This document shows, in pieces, positions 27,986 to 35,069 of a stretch of DNA of 64,000 nucleotides; the first letter of the stretch is position 1; every line of letters starts with the position of its first letter. The notes beneath the pieces are model-generated. The model did no database searches, had not been told where the DNA came from, and was given only the letters and a program-made list of their open reading frames with translations. A program made the position numbers and the translations under genes. The stretch is from the NCBI GenBank assembly GCA_039105265.1, contig JAPFFF010000057.1:928501-992500 (forward strand). The letters are read 5' to 3'. This DNA is from Tritrichomonas musculus (lineage: Eukaryota > Parabasalia > Tritrichomonadida > Tritrichomonadidae).

Positions 27986-29707
27986 TTACTCGTAACCAGC
28001 AGGAATTCCACGTGGATGGTATCGAACACCACCATCTATTGACCATGTCCAGTAAGTATCGCTGCAGATCCACATCTCAGGAGCGGGTGGATGAACATCT
28101 CTGACGACGGTTCCGTTATCGAGAACATCTGGGTAGAAGTATGTATCGTCTTCTCCCTTGTGGATTGGTTGTCCCTTGAAGTTGACTGTGATGGAGTGGC
28201 ATCCAGTATCGATACCATCAAAGACGTATCCAGCATTGCCGCGTTCGAGTTGGAAGTTGATTCCGAATGATGTGTTATCCGCGGCTGATGTGGCTTTGTA
28301 CCTCTTTCCAGTAACTTCATCGTTGAGGGCAAGAGAGAACGAGCGGACTAATTCGTCAGTGGCTTCGATGCATCCGTCGAGTTCATTCGCGATGAGTTGA
28401 TGTTGAACGAATCTACCATCATGAGTTGTTTCGAATTCGGTATCTGGGTATTGTCTCTTGTTGACGGTGAGCTGACAGTGTTGGTACATGATGTTCTGGA
28501 AGCATGTGATATCCCCTGGATGACGTGGAAACATGAGTGTGATGTTTGTGGCGTTTCGGAGTGGAATGGATTTCGAGACGTCTAATCCCTCAGCTTTGGC
28601 AGTACCTTCGAAGATCTCGCGAGTGAGTTCTTGTGCAGGGACGATGATTGGGGTCTTAAGTGCTTCGTACAATCCCTCGATGACGTTTGGTTTGACACCG
28701 AATCCAGCACAGTTGGTTCTCGCTATCTTGATCTCACCGTTGTTGTATAACTGAAGGGTATTGAACTTGACGGTCCAGTGGTTCTCTTTGGCGTCTTTGA
28801 TGGAGGATGCTTTGAAGTCAATGCTCGCGTCAGCTACTGCTGTGTTGAGTGGTTTCTCGGTGACTGCGTGAACGATCTTCGCTGGCATTCCAATCTGTGT
28901 GAAGTGGGCTGTGATAGGGAGTATCCATGGTGAACTGTACTCTTTGGTGGCATCGTAGTTCATGAATTTGAGTACATCAGCAACGGCTTTGGGATCGATT
29001 TGGCACCAAACGAGTGCATCTAAAGAGGTTCTGATCTCTTCTTCTACTTCACCGAGGACTCGGTTAGGATAGAGGCGCCAGGCTTGGAGTGCGAGTTGAT
29101 CTGTGAATGGGATGATGAGATCGAGTTTGACGTCAACGGGTGCTCCACCTTCGAACTTGGCTAATGGGATGTAGACACCGCACTTGCATGGCATGTAGTT
29201 CATAACGTTCTCCCAGATGGAGTGTGCATGAGGGTTGGCTGCTTTAGCGTCACGTGCTTTGATGGAGTTGTAGGCGAATGATTCGCGGATGAGTTCGTCT
29301 TGGCGATAGGTGTCGATGAGCTTGCCGTTAACCCAGAATCTACAGTCTTCGATGAATTCAACGGAGTTCTTGAAGCCGACGAAGATGAGGTTCAACCCTT
29401 CTGTATCGACCTTAGAGATGGCGTCAGCAGCGATGTTGTTCTGGAACTTGACCTTGAATTCGACTGTGGCGTTGATGAATCCCTTCTCGATTTGGCTGAT
29501 GGTGTGACCTGAGTGAGTGAGCTTCAAGCGAGTTTTGGTACCGACAGGCATTGGAGCATCTTTGTTGAGGAACTCTTCGGTAACGAAAGAGAATGTGTTG
29601 TCACCTCCGTTCTTTTGGACGAGGTTACGGAGAGTATCGTTGAAGAAGTCGAGGACATCTCCCTCGTCATTGCCGGAGTTCTTGAATTGAGCGTTCTGGT
29701 AGGTCAT
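27986..29707 (-). CDS. Polinton major capsid protein (double jelly-roll type)
   Basis: 573 residues from the ATG at 29705-29707; an upstream GTG would add four residues but lies in the promoter motif. The sequence is beta-rich throughout with few charged helices, and the segments FKNSVEFIEDCRFWVNGKL, PCKCGVYIPLAKFEGG and LDLIIPFTDQLALQAW suit a double jelly-roll capsid protein, as does the length. It lies between the small virion gene and a divergent small basic gene, with the packaging ATPase nearby, the usual Polinton morphogenesis set. The call rests on size, context and fold impression, not on a computed match. The frame is open throughout. Confidence 0.75.
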   Translation of the reverse strand: MTYQNAQFKNSGNDEGDVLDFFNDTLRNLVQKNGGDNTFSFVTEEFLNKDAPMPVGTKTRLKLTHSGHTISQIEKGFINATVEFKVKFQNNIAADAISKVDTEGLNLIFVGFKNSVEFIEDCRFWVNGKLIDTYRQDELIRESFAYNSIKARDAKAANPHAHSIWENVMNYMPCKCGVYIPLAKFEGGAPVDVKLDLIIPFTDQLALQAWRLYPNRVLGEVEEEIRTSLDALVWCQIDPKAVADVLKFMNYDATKEYSSPWILPITAHFTQIGMPAKIVHAVTEKPLNTAVADASIDFKASSIKDAKENHWTVKFNTLQLYNNGEIKIARTNCAGFGVKPNVIEGLYEALKTPIIVPAQELTREIFEGTAKAEGLDVSKSIPLRNATNITLMFPRHPGDITCFQNIMYQHCQLTVNKRQYPDTEFETTHDGRFVQHQLIANELDGCIEATDELVRSFSLALNDEVTGKRYKATSAADNTSFGINFQLERGNAGYVFDGIDTGCHSITVNFKGQPIHKGEDDTYFYPDVLDNGTVVRDVHPPAPEMWICSDTYWTWSIDGGVRYHPRGIPAGYE

Positions 29708-29718
29708 TTGGGTTGTCA

Positions 29719-29727
29719 CTAAAAAAT
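29719..29727 (-). promoter_or_regulatory. Candidate promoter motif, capsid gene
   Basis: ATTTTTTAG on the minus strand, 12 bases before the capsid ATG. It lies back to back with the motif for the rightward gene at 29786, so the 78-base gap is a divergent promoter. Confidence 0.5.
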
Positions 29728-29762
29728 CGGAACTGTCGATGGGGTTCTAACCTCGTTGAAAT

Positions 29763-29773
29763 CACTTTTTTGT
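29763..29773 (+). promoter_or_regulatory. Candidate promoter motif, small basic gene
   Basis: CACTTTTTTGT lies 12 bases before the ATG at 29786; a weaker version of the shared motif. Confidence 0.4.
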
Positions 29774-29785
29774 ATCACCACAAAC

Positions 29786-30106
29786 ATGGCATTCGGAACC
29801 TGGTTCAAAAAACTCGGGAAGAAGATCGTAGATGGGATCAAGAAAGTAGTTCCCATCGCCAAGAAAGTCGGTAAGGTCGTCAAGAACACGGTAGCACCCA
29901 TATTGGGAAACATCGGTAACGCAATCGGTGGAAAGGTTGGTAACGCTATTGGTGTCGCAAGCAAAGTCACTGGAATAGCTGGTGATAAAGCAGTCTCGAT
30001 ATCAGACAAGGTCGACAACTACATCAAAACGAATGGGCGTTCAGCGATTGATGACTGGATAGCTCATGAACGAAGCCTCGGCAACCGTCTTATCCATCCA
30101 AGGTAA
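29786..30106 (+). CDS. Small basic, glycine-rich virion-type protein
   Basis: 106 residues from the ATG at 29786. The N-terminus is an amphipathic, lysine-rich helix (MAFGTWFKKLGKKIVDGIKK) followed by valine/glycine-rich segments with repeated IGNAIGGKVGNAIGVA. This resembles the short membrane-active or core proteins found beside capsid genes in Polintons and adenovirus-like viruses (pVI/pX-like). Divergent from the capsid gene and first of a rightward pair. A role in membrane penetration or genome condensation is inference. Confidence 0.6.
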   Translation: MAFGTWFKKLGKKIVDGIKKVVPIAKKVGKVVKNTVAPILGNIGNAIGGKVGNAIGVASKVTGIAGDKAVSISDKVDNYIKTNGRSAIDDWIAHERSLGNRLIHPR

Positions 30107-30203
30107 GCGATGATTTCGGGTCCGCGTGATTTCGGGCACACCCATTTCGGAGGTGATTTCGTGACCGGACGATTTCGTCCACTCGCATTTCGGAGGTGAT
30201 TGA
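30107..30203 (+). repeat. Short repeated ATTTCGG boxes
   Basis: Between the two small rightward genes the word GATTTCG or CATTTCGG occurs six times in about 90 bases, twice as CATTTCGGAGGTGATT. Not coding. Possibly a regulatory or replication-linked array. Confidence 0.6.
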
Positions 30204-30252
30204 ATGAGTTCGTTAATGATTGATCTGTTTCGGAATCGATCGATAAGGTTTA

Positions 30253-30261
30253 CCTATTTTT
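30253..30261 (+). promoter_or_regulatory. Candidate promoter motif, 30276 gene
   Basis: CCTATTTTT lies 14 bases before the ATG at 30276; the same word precedes two of the leftward genes. Confidence 0.6.
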
Positions 30262-30275
30262 GTGTTGACTCAAAC

Positions 30276-30623
30276 ATGGACGTCAAAGTAATTGAACCCA
30301 TCACGCACTACCTCAAAGAGTTCGACACCCCTAACGACTTCGACTCATGGTACAAATCCCATCAAGAAGAGATGGACAAGCTAACCACCCACAAGCTCAA
30401 CAAGATGTACCACATCAACGGATATCGTGTCACGAGAATCAAAGGTGTGCTATCACTCAAGAAAGCCCCGAAAGCGACAAAACCCAAAGAAGATGACTCG
30501 GAGACGGAACAGAGATTCATGGCTATCGAGAATGAGATATCCGAGATGAGTGACGACATCAAAAACATCAAGTTGGCGTTGCAGTCGATACAAGACTACT
30601 TCAATCAACTCATACCTGAATGA
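30276..30623 (+). CDS. Small Polinton protein with C-terminal coiled coil, function unknown
   Basis: 115 residues from the ATG at 30276, chosen because the CCTATTTTT motif sits just upstream; an in-frame ATG at 30204 would place that motif inside the gene. The N-terminal half is mixed (HINGYRVTRIKGVLSLKK suggests a small basic beta region). The C-terminal 45 residues are an acidic coiled coil (IENEISEMSDDIKNIKLALQ). I recognise no family. Its last 14 bases overlap the convergent ATPase gene. It may be a dimeric structural or DNA-binding protein. Confidence 0.6.
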   Translation: MDVKVIEPITHYLKEFDTPNDFDSWYKSHQEEMDKLTTHKLNKMYHINGYRVTRIKGVLSLKKAPKATKPKEDDSETEQRFMAIENEISEMSDDIKNIKLALQSIQDYFNQLIPE

Positions 30624-31461
30624 ACGTCTCGCCACCGTCAACGACCTGAATGACCATATATGGATGGGAGTCGGGATAGTTGGTCTTCAACGACATGATC
30701 TGCTCATATTTTTCGTAGAAGTCGTCGAAACAGAGATTCGAGGCGGACTGACTATAGATGTACCTCAGTTGTTGTTTGTTGAAACAGGGGAATATCATCA
30801 ACGTGGTGATCTCGTTCTTGATGTGCGGCTTCAGGCCCTTCCATCCCTGAATCAATAGAAAGAAGGTCATGTTGGTGTGTCTACAACGACGGAGTAACTG
30901 AGAGAAGTACGATGTCTCATTCGTGAAGAGTTTGCTGTTACTGATGTCATCAAAGAGGACGAGTGTATGGAGGTACTTCCGATGGAAGTCATCGATGTGG
31001 AGGGTATCGAAGAGGTCATGGATCTCTTTTGGGGTGATGTTGAGTTGGGGGTCGTCTAGTTTGTCTTCGAGATGGTTGTTCGTGATGGCATAGTACTCGT
31101 TCTTGGCTTTAATGAGCTTCTCTATGGTTGCTTCCGCTGAGGATTCACTGATGGTGATGATCGGTAAACGAGGTTCTATCAGTGATTTCAAGGCGAGGAA
31201 GGATCGATCGCTTTCATTCCCATCTTTGGTTACGTAGACGAGTAGATGATGAGTATCCATTAATGCAATCTTGATGATCTCTTCCAAAGCGATAACTGTC
31301 TTCCCCTGACCTTGCTTACCGACAATGACGTTAACGGAGTTGTATCTAACGTTGATCTCTGGATGAACCTTATCTATGAAGGCTCCACTCATGTCGTTCT
31401 TCTTAGTGGACAGTACCTCATGGACCTTGTCTTTAACGATGTCTGACAGAGATGTACTCAT
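30610..31461 (-). CDS. Genome-packaging ATPase (FtsK/HerA, A32-like)
   Basis: Pumps element DNA into the capsid. 283 residues from the ATG at 31459-31461. Walker A is VGKQGQGKT near residue 50, Walker B is TLVLFDDIS, and a downstream polar motif appears in FFLLIQGWKG. Size and motifs fit the packaging ATPases of Polintons and nucleocytoplasmic viruses. The longer open frame upstream of this ATG would cover the promoter motif and run into the neighbouring gene. It is leftward, downstream of the 369-residue gene with a 49-base gap, and may be co-regulated with it. Confidence 0.85.
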   Translation of the reverse strand: MSTSLSDIVKDKVHEVLSTKKNDMSGAFIDKVHPEINVRYNSVNVIVGKQGQGKTVIALEEIIKIALMDTHHLLVYVTKDGNESDRSFLALKSLIEPRLPIITISESSAEATIEKLIKAKNEYYAITNNHLEDKLDDPQLNITPKEIHDLFDTLHIDDFHRKYLHTLVLFDDISNSKLFTNETSYFSQLLRRCRHTNMTFFLLIQGWKGLKPHIKNEITTLMIFPCFNKQQLRYIYSQSASNLCFDDFYEKYEQIMSLKTNYPDSHPYMVIQVVDGGETFIQV

Positions 31462-31473
31462 GGTTTCTGTGCC

Positions 31474-31484
31474 ATAAAAATAGG
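31474..31484 (-). promoter_or_regulatory. Candidate promoter motif, ATPase gene
   Basis: CCTATTTTTAT on the minus strand, 12 bases before the ATPase ATG. Confidence 0.6.
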
Positions 31485-31510
31485 TATCGTCTAGTGGGTG
31501 GTTCATCAGC

Positions 31511-32620
31511 TTACTCCAAGAAAGCGTCTTCATCTTCTACTGGAACTGCTTCAGGTGATGAATGTGGAGCTGCCCAAGAGGATGCTACTGCTGATGGTGG
31601 AGCTGCCCAAGAGGATGGTCCCATAAACGAAGCTGCGTGACCATCAAGACTATTAGGGTCAGGGTAGTCGGCAGGTGGTTGTAGAGCGGGAGTCAATTGA
31701 AGGTTCAAGATTTGGCATATATCCCTGATGAGACGATAATACAGTGTATCGTATGCGTGTGTGTTAATGTTGTCTTTGTGGGCGAGCATTAATGAATAGA
31801 CTTGGTTTTCGATGCTTGGTTGTGAGTTCTTCTTACGCTTGATCTTGTCGAATTGGTCATCAGGAATATCGTCTGGGAGATTCAATGCGGCTTTGATCTG
31901 AGACTTCCAGTAACTACCGCATAACTTCGAATGGAGGACCATCTTATGTTGCCCAGGAATGGTGGTGTGATGGACTTCTTCGATCTGAGCGATAGCAGCA
32001 TTGAAGGTATCAGTGAAGACATACTTGTTGAACATCTCGTAAGCGGATTGTTTACGAGGCTTCTTCATTCGATAGCCGCTCTTGGGGTTCTCCAATACGT
32101 TCTGGTACCATTGAGGAGTCTGAGAAAGGTTAGTTCCGATGACGGTACCTACTTGACGGATTTGCTCAGGATGTTGTGCACTATCGTAGTCAAAGTAGGT
32201 GACACCCAATGTGTCATTGATGAAGCCACTTTTCGTGATGGCTTTACCGCCATGTCGTCGCTTATATTCAGCACGAGATGCTTTGTCGGGATATGTTGAA
32301 TGGTATGCCAAAGTGTTTGGCCAGTCGGATTGGACTGTTGTGTATCCGTTCGCGTAGACTGGGTTGTTGTTCTTGTCGACGATGATTACATCAGGGACAC
32401 CATCGTTGTTGACATCAGGCATGTTATTCAGAACGGCAGGTCCATTAACATCGAGCTTCTTGAGGGCCCATCGACTATTCGGATTCGAATGATTGTGCTT
32501 CTCGACCAAACTTTGAGCACCTTGTGGAGAGATGAGGCTGTTCATGCGCTTCACGTCTTGTTTCAACCCAAGGACAATGTCCATCAGTTCTTTCATTCCG
32601 GTTTTACCCTTCGAGGTCAT
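31511..32620 (-). CDS. Polinton protein of unknown function with DxNxDG loop
   Basis: 369 residues from the ATG at 32618-32620, preceded by the shared promoter motif. The N-terminal region has a helical stretch, then DVNNDGVPDVIIVDKNN, a calcium-loop pattern like those in dockerins and thrombospondin repeats. The middle is mixed, with basic stretches (MKKPRKQSAYEMFNKYVF, FDKIKRKKNSQ). The last ~50 residues are Pro/Ala/Ser-rich with two SSWAAPPS-like repeats and an acidic end. I see no integrase DDE pattern and no cysteine-protease triad. First of the leftward pair with the ATPase at the right end of the element; a virion or terminal-protein role is possible but unproven. Confidence 0.6.
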   Translation of the reverse strand: MTSKGKTGMKELMDIVLGLKQDVKRMNSLISPQGAQSLVEKHNHSNPNSRWALKKLDVNGPAVLNNMPDVNNDGVPDVIIVDKNNNPVYANGYTTVQSDWPNTLAYHSTYPDKASRAEYKRRHGGKAITKSGFINDTLGVTYFDYDSAQHPEQIRQVGTVIGTNLSQTPQWYQNVLENPKSGYRMKKPRKQSAYEMFNKYVFTDTFNAAIAQIEEVHHTTIPGQHKMVLHSKLCGSYWKSQIKAALNLPDDIPDDQFDKIKRKKNSQPSIENQVYSLMLAHKDNINTHAYDTLYYRLIRDICQILNLQLTPALQPPADYPDPNSLDGHAASFMGPSSWAAPPSAVASSWAAPHSSPEAVPVEDEDAFLE

Positions 32621-32630
32621 TTGGTTTCGA

Positions 32631-32640
32631 CTAAAAAGTT
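32631..32640 (-). promoter_or_regulatory. Candidate promoter motif, 369-residue gene
   Basis: AACTTTTTAG on the minus strand, followed by TCGAAACCAA and the ATG, as before the fiber gene. Confidence 0.55.
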
Positions 32641-32673
32641 GGTAGGTCGGTAACGAGATCACCCTCACGTGCA

Positions 32674-33189
32674 CACCCCTCACGAGCCCACCCCCACATG
32701 CACACCCCTCACGAGATCACCCATCCACGTACATCCACACTCACCCACCCCGCTATTTATCGCTCATGAGGTATAAACAATATCTGGGGGTCGTCCATTT
32801 CACCCACTAACGAGACTCTTTACCGGGCATAACCACCACGAAAATCGTCATGGGATGGTCACAAACGAGGATCTCTCAGTAACTACCCATTTAAGGGCCA
32901 TTTTCGACGAATTTCGTATCTGGGGGTCGTCCATTTCGAGCACCGTAACTAGACCCTCCGAGTGTGTGTTTCACGCGAGAAATGTCGAGATGGACATGTC
33001 ACGTCGGAGTCACTGAAACCGCTGTTCTGACGATGTGCTTGTCGTCACGGAAACGGGTCATTTAAGGTCCATTTGGGGCTCTTTTGGGGACTTGTCGAAA
33101 ACGCGTTTCCATGCTCGTAACTACCCATTTAAGGGCCATTTTCGACGAATTTCGTATCTAGGGGTCCTACGCGCCTCCCCTACACTACT
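32674..33189 (-). repeat. Right terminal inverted repeat of Polinton
   Basis: Reverse complement of 18562-19077 with no difference seen. AAACT follows at 33190-33194, matching the bases before the left end. Confidence 0.95.
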
Positions 33190-33630
33190 AAACTTAGTTA
33201 ATTTAAAAAAACATTTTTATTCATCTCTAGAAAAATTTTTATTTTCAAAATTAACATAAACATTTTACAACATGCATGTTGGTGTTACAGAAAGCTAATT
33301 TTCCCCTCAACATTAAGTATGAAAATTGTTCAAAAATTATTTAATATTAGTGAGCATTAAGAAGGTATTACCAAAAATAAAATTGGTTTTTCATAGATAA
33401 AATGTAGTTTTTAAAACTTTATATTGAATAAATAATATATTCCGAAAGCAAAAAATAATATAAATCATAATAAATTGTTTTAAAATAAGAATATTTCCAG
33501 AAATTCATGTTTTATTATTTGACCTTTAAATTCAAAATTATGGTGAAATTGAATCCATCTACCTACTCTTGAGCTACTTGAAACTCGTTAATCATATTCA
33601 TTGGTGGTAACTTATTGCAATAATTGTAGG
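33190..33630. other. Right flank of the Polinton, nothing recognised
   Basis: AT-rich host DNA starting with the AAACT target duplication. No gene or inverted repeat seen before the element at 33631. Confidence 0.5.
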
Positions 33631-33980
33631 GTACTGATTAACCAAAAGAGACTTTTTGTAAGGACATTCAAAATTTGAAAGAAAATATTTTTTTCTCTCA
33701 ATTATTTTTATTTTTGAGAGAATTAAAAAATAAAATTATTTTTAATCTTTTTATATTTTTACATAATTTTTACCGTGGCTACATACCGCCTAGCGGGCGT
33801 CGAGCGAAGCCGAGACCCCGCGGCTGGCGGTAAGAATCGGTAAAAATTATGTACCATAAAAAGATTTAAAAATCTTTTTATTTTTTTATATTTTTTCAGA
33901 TAAAAAAATTGAAAGGTAAAATTATTCTCATTCAATTAATTGAATGTCCTTACAAAAAGTCTCTTTTGGTTAATCAGTAC
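33631..33980. mobile_element. 350-bp foldback MITE with GC-rich core
   Basis: Perfect 40-bp terminal inverted repeats (33631-33670, 33941-33980) containing ACCAAAAGAGACTTTTTGTA. Pairing continues inward through TACATAATTTTTACCG and its complement, so nearly the whole element can fold. The ~60-base centre (33777-33832) is very GC-rich and contains GAGCGAAGCCGAGAC. No coding capacity; a target duplication is not clear. Confidence 0.85.
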
Positions 33981-34011
33981 CTAATTATAGTTTGAGTTTC
34001 GAATCATGATG

Positions 34012-34012
<1 letters not shown>

Positions 34013-34040
<28 letters not shown>
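34013..34040. repeat. Poly-A tract, about 28 A
   Basis: Simple A run between two inverted-repeat elements. Confidence 0.8.
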
Positions 34041-34042
<2 letters not shown>

Positions 34043-34058
34043 AAAAAAACAATTTATA

Positions 34059-34563
34059 TAAACTGGATTCGATAAATCAGACCACTATTTCAATGTTACA
34101 TATAACTTTTTGCATTCAATTTTAAAATTTTATTTTTCCTTCTTCAGAAATTACACACGATTTTCTCTCAAAACTGGTCTGATAAAAAAAATATTCAATT
34201 TTATATTATGAAAAAGTTGATTTTTAAAAATTAAATTTATTTAAAAAATAAATTTTTGCTTCCCTATTTTCAAGCACACATATATTTTCTGCCGTAAGTT
34301 CCTCATTTTATTGACGTATTTTTGGCGTAATTTTGAAAGATATGCCTCTTTTTTTGGAATAAGAAATTCATCATGTAATTCGAAACGCTTAATTACATCT
34401 CAGCTCTTCCGGTTTCTACGTTTAAACATTACGGATTTGAGTTGTATAATTTTTTTCGAAAAAAGTATGATAATTGCTTTGTTTAGCTTTCAAGATTCAT
34501 CCATTGTTTTTTAAATAAATTTGAGAGGTTATTTGTCTGGTCCGAATTATCAAATCCAGTTTA
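34059..34563. mobile_element. 505-bp inverted-repeat element
   Basis: The ends 34059-34084 (TAAACTGGATTCGATAAATC) and 34538-34563 are imperfect inverted repeats of about 26 bases with four or five mismatches. A fragment resembling its left end (AAATCAGACCACAATTTCAA) occurs at 54715-54734. No gene inside; probably an old MITE. Confidence 0.65.
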
Positions 34564-34764
34564 AATAGTGTAATAAATAATTAATTAATGGTTTTTGGTG
34601 GAGAAAAATATTTTTTATCTCAGAATATCAAGCTCTTCTTGAATATTAATCATTCTTTGGTTATCGTTCATATTTTTCATAGAATATTAACCTCATCTAA
34701 TTTCAATTTATCTTCATCTCCTCATAAAAAATAGCATCATTTATATGAATTGAGAATTGTTTTA

Positions 34765-35069
34765 TAGTAAGACGATAAACGAGTAAACATCAGAAAAACC
34801 GGTCGACATCGTAAACTTTTTCATAAAATCGCACTCAAATATTTCATAAAGATACTCAAAATTGAATGAAAAATGATATTGAAAAGGCTCTCAAATATAA
34901 CTCAAATATCTTTTTAAAAAGTTCTAAAAAAATTTTAAAATTTTATAATGTCTACCGGTTTTTGAATAAGCATCATAGAAAAGTATTCCGAGTATTTCTA
35001 TGAGTTTAATGAAAAAGTTGATGATGTCGACCAGTTTTTCGTGATGTCGACCAGTTTATCGTCAAACTA
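34765..35069 (+). mobile_element. MITE family A, copy 1 (~305 bp)
   Basis: Starts TAGTAAGACGATAAACGAG and ends GTTTATCGTCAAACTA, so the ends are inverted repeats. GTCGACC or GTCGACATC-type words recur near both ends. The whole sequence returns in opposite orientation at 40011-40304. Confidence 0.85.

Larger units (their letters stand above)
18562..33189. mobile_element. Polinton/Maverick, apparently whole, young
   Basis: A 14.6-kb self-replicating virus-like element. Ends start AGTAGTGTAGGGG and finish with its complement. The terminal inverted repeats are 516 bp each and I saw no difference between them. A 5-bp direct repeat AAACT flanks the element (18557-18561 and 33190-33194), as expected for the family (5-6 bp). 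It carries eight genes: polymerase B with primase-like tail, fiber-like protein, small jelly-roll-like protein, major capsid protein, small basic protein, an unknown small protein, packaging ATPase and an unknown 369-residue protein. All frames appear open, so I count no obvious break. Integrase and protease, usual in Polintons, are not seen. Identical ends and a G+C content far above the host suggest recent arrival. Confidence 0.93.

Noticed and set aside
31511-32620. Idea that the 369-residue Polinton protein is the missing integrase
   Set aside because: No DDE spacing, zinc-binding HHCC or chromodomain pattern can be seen.
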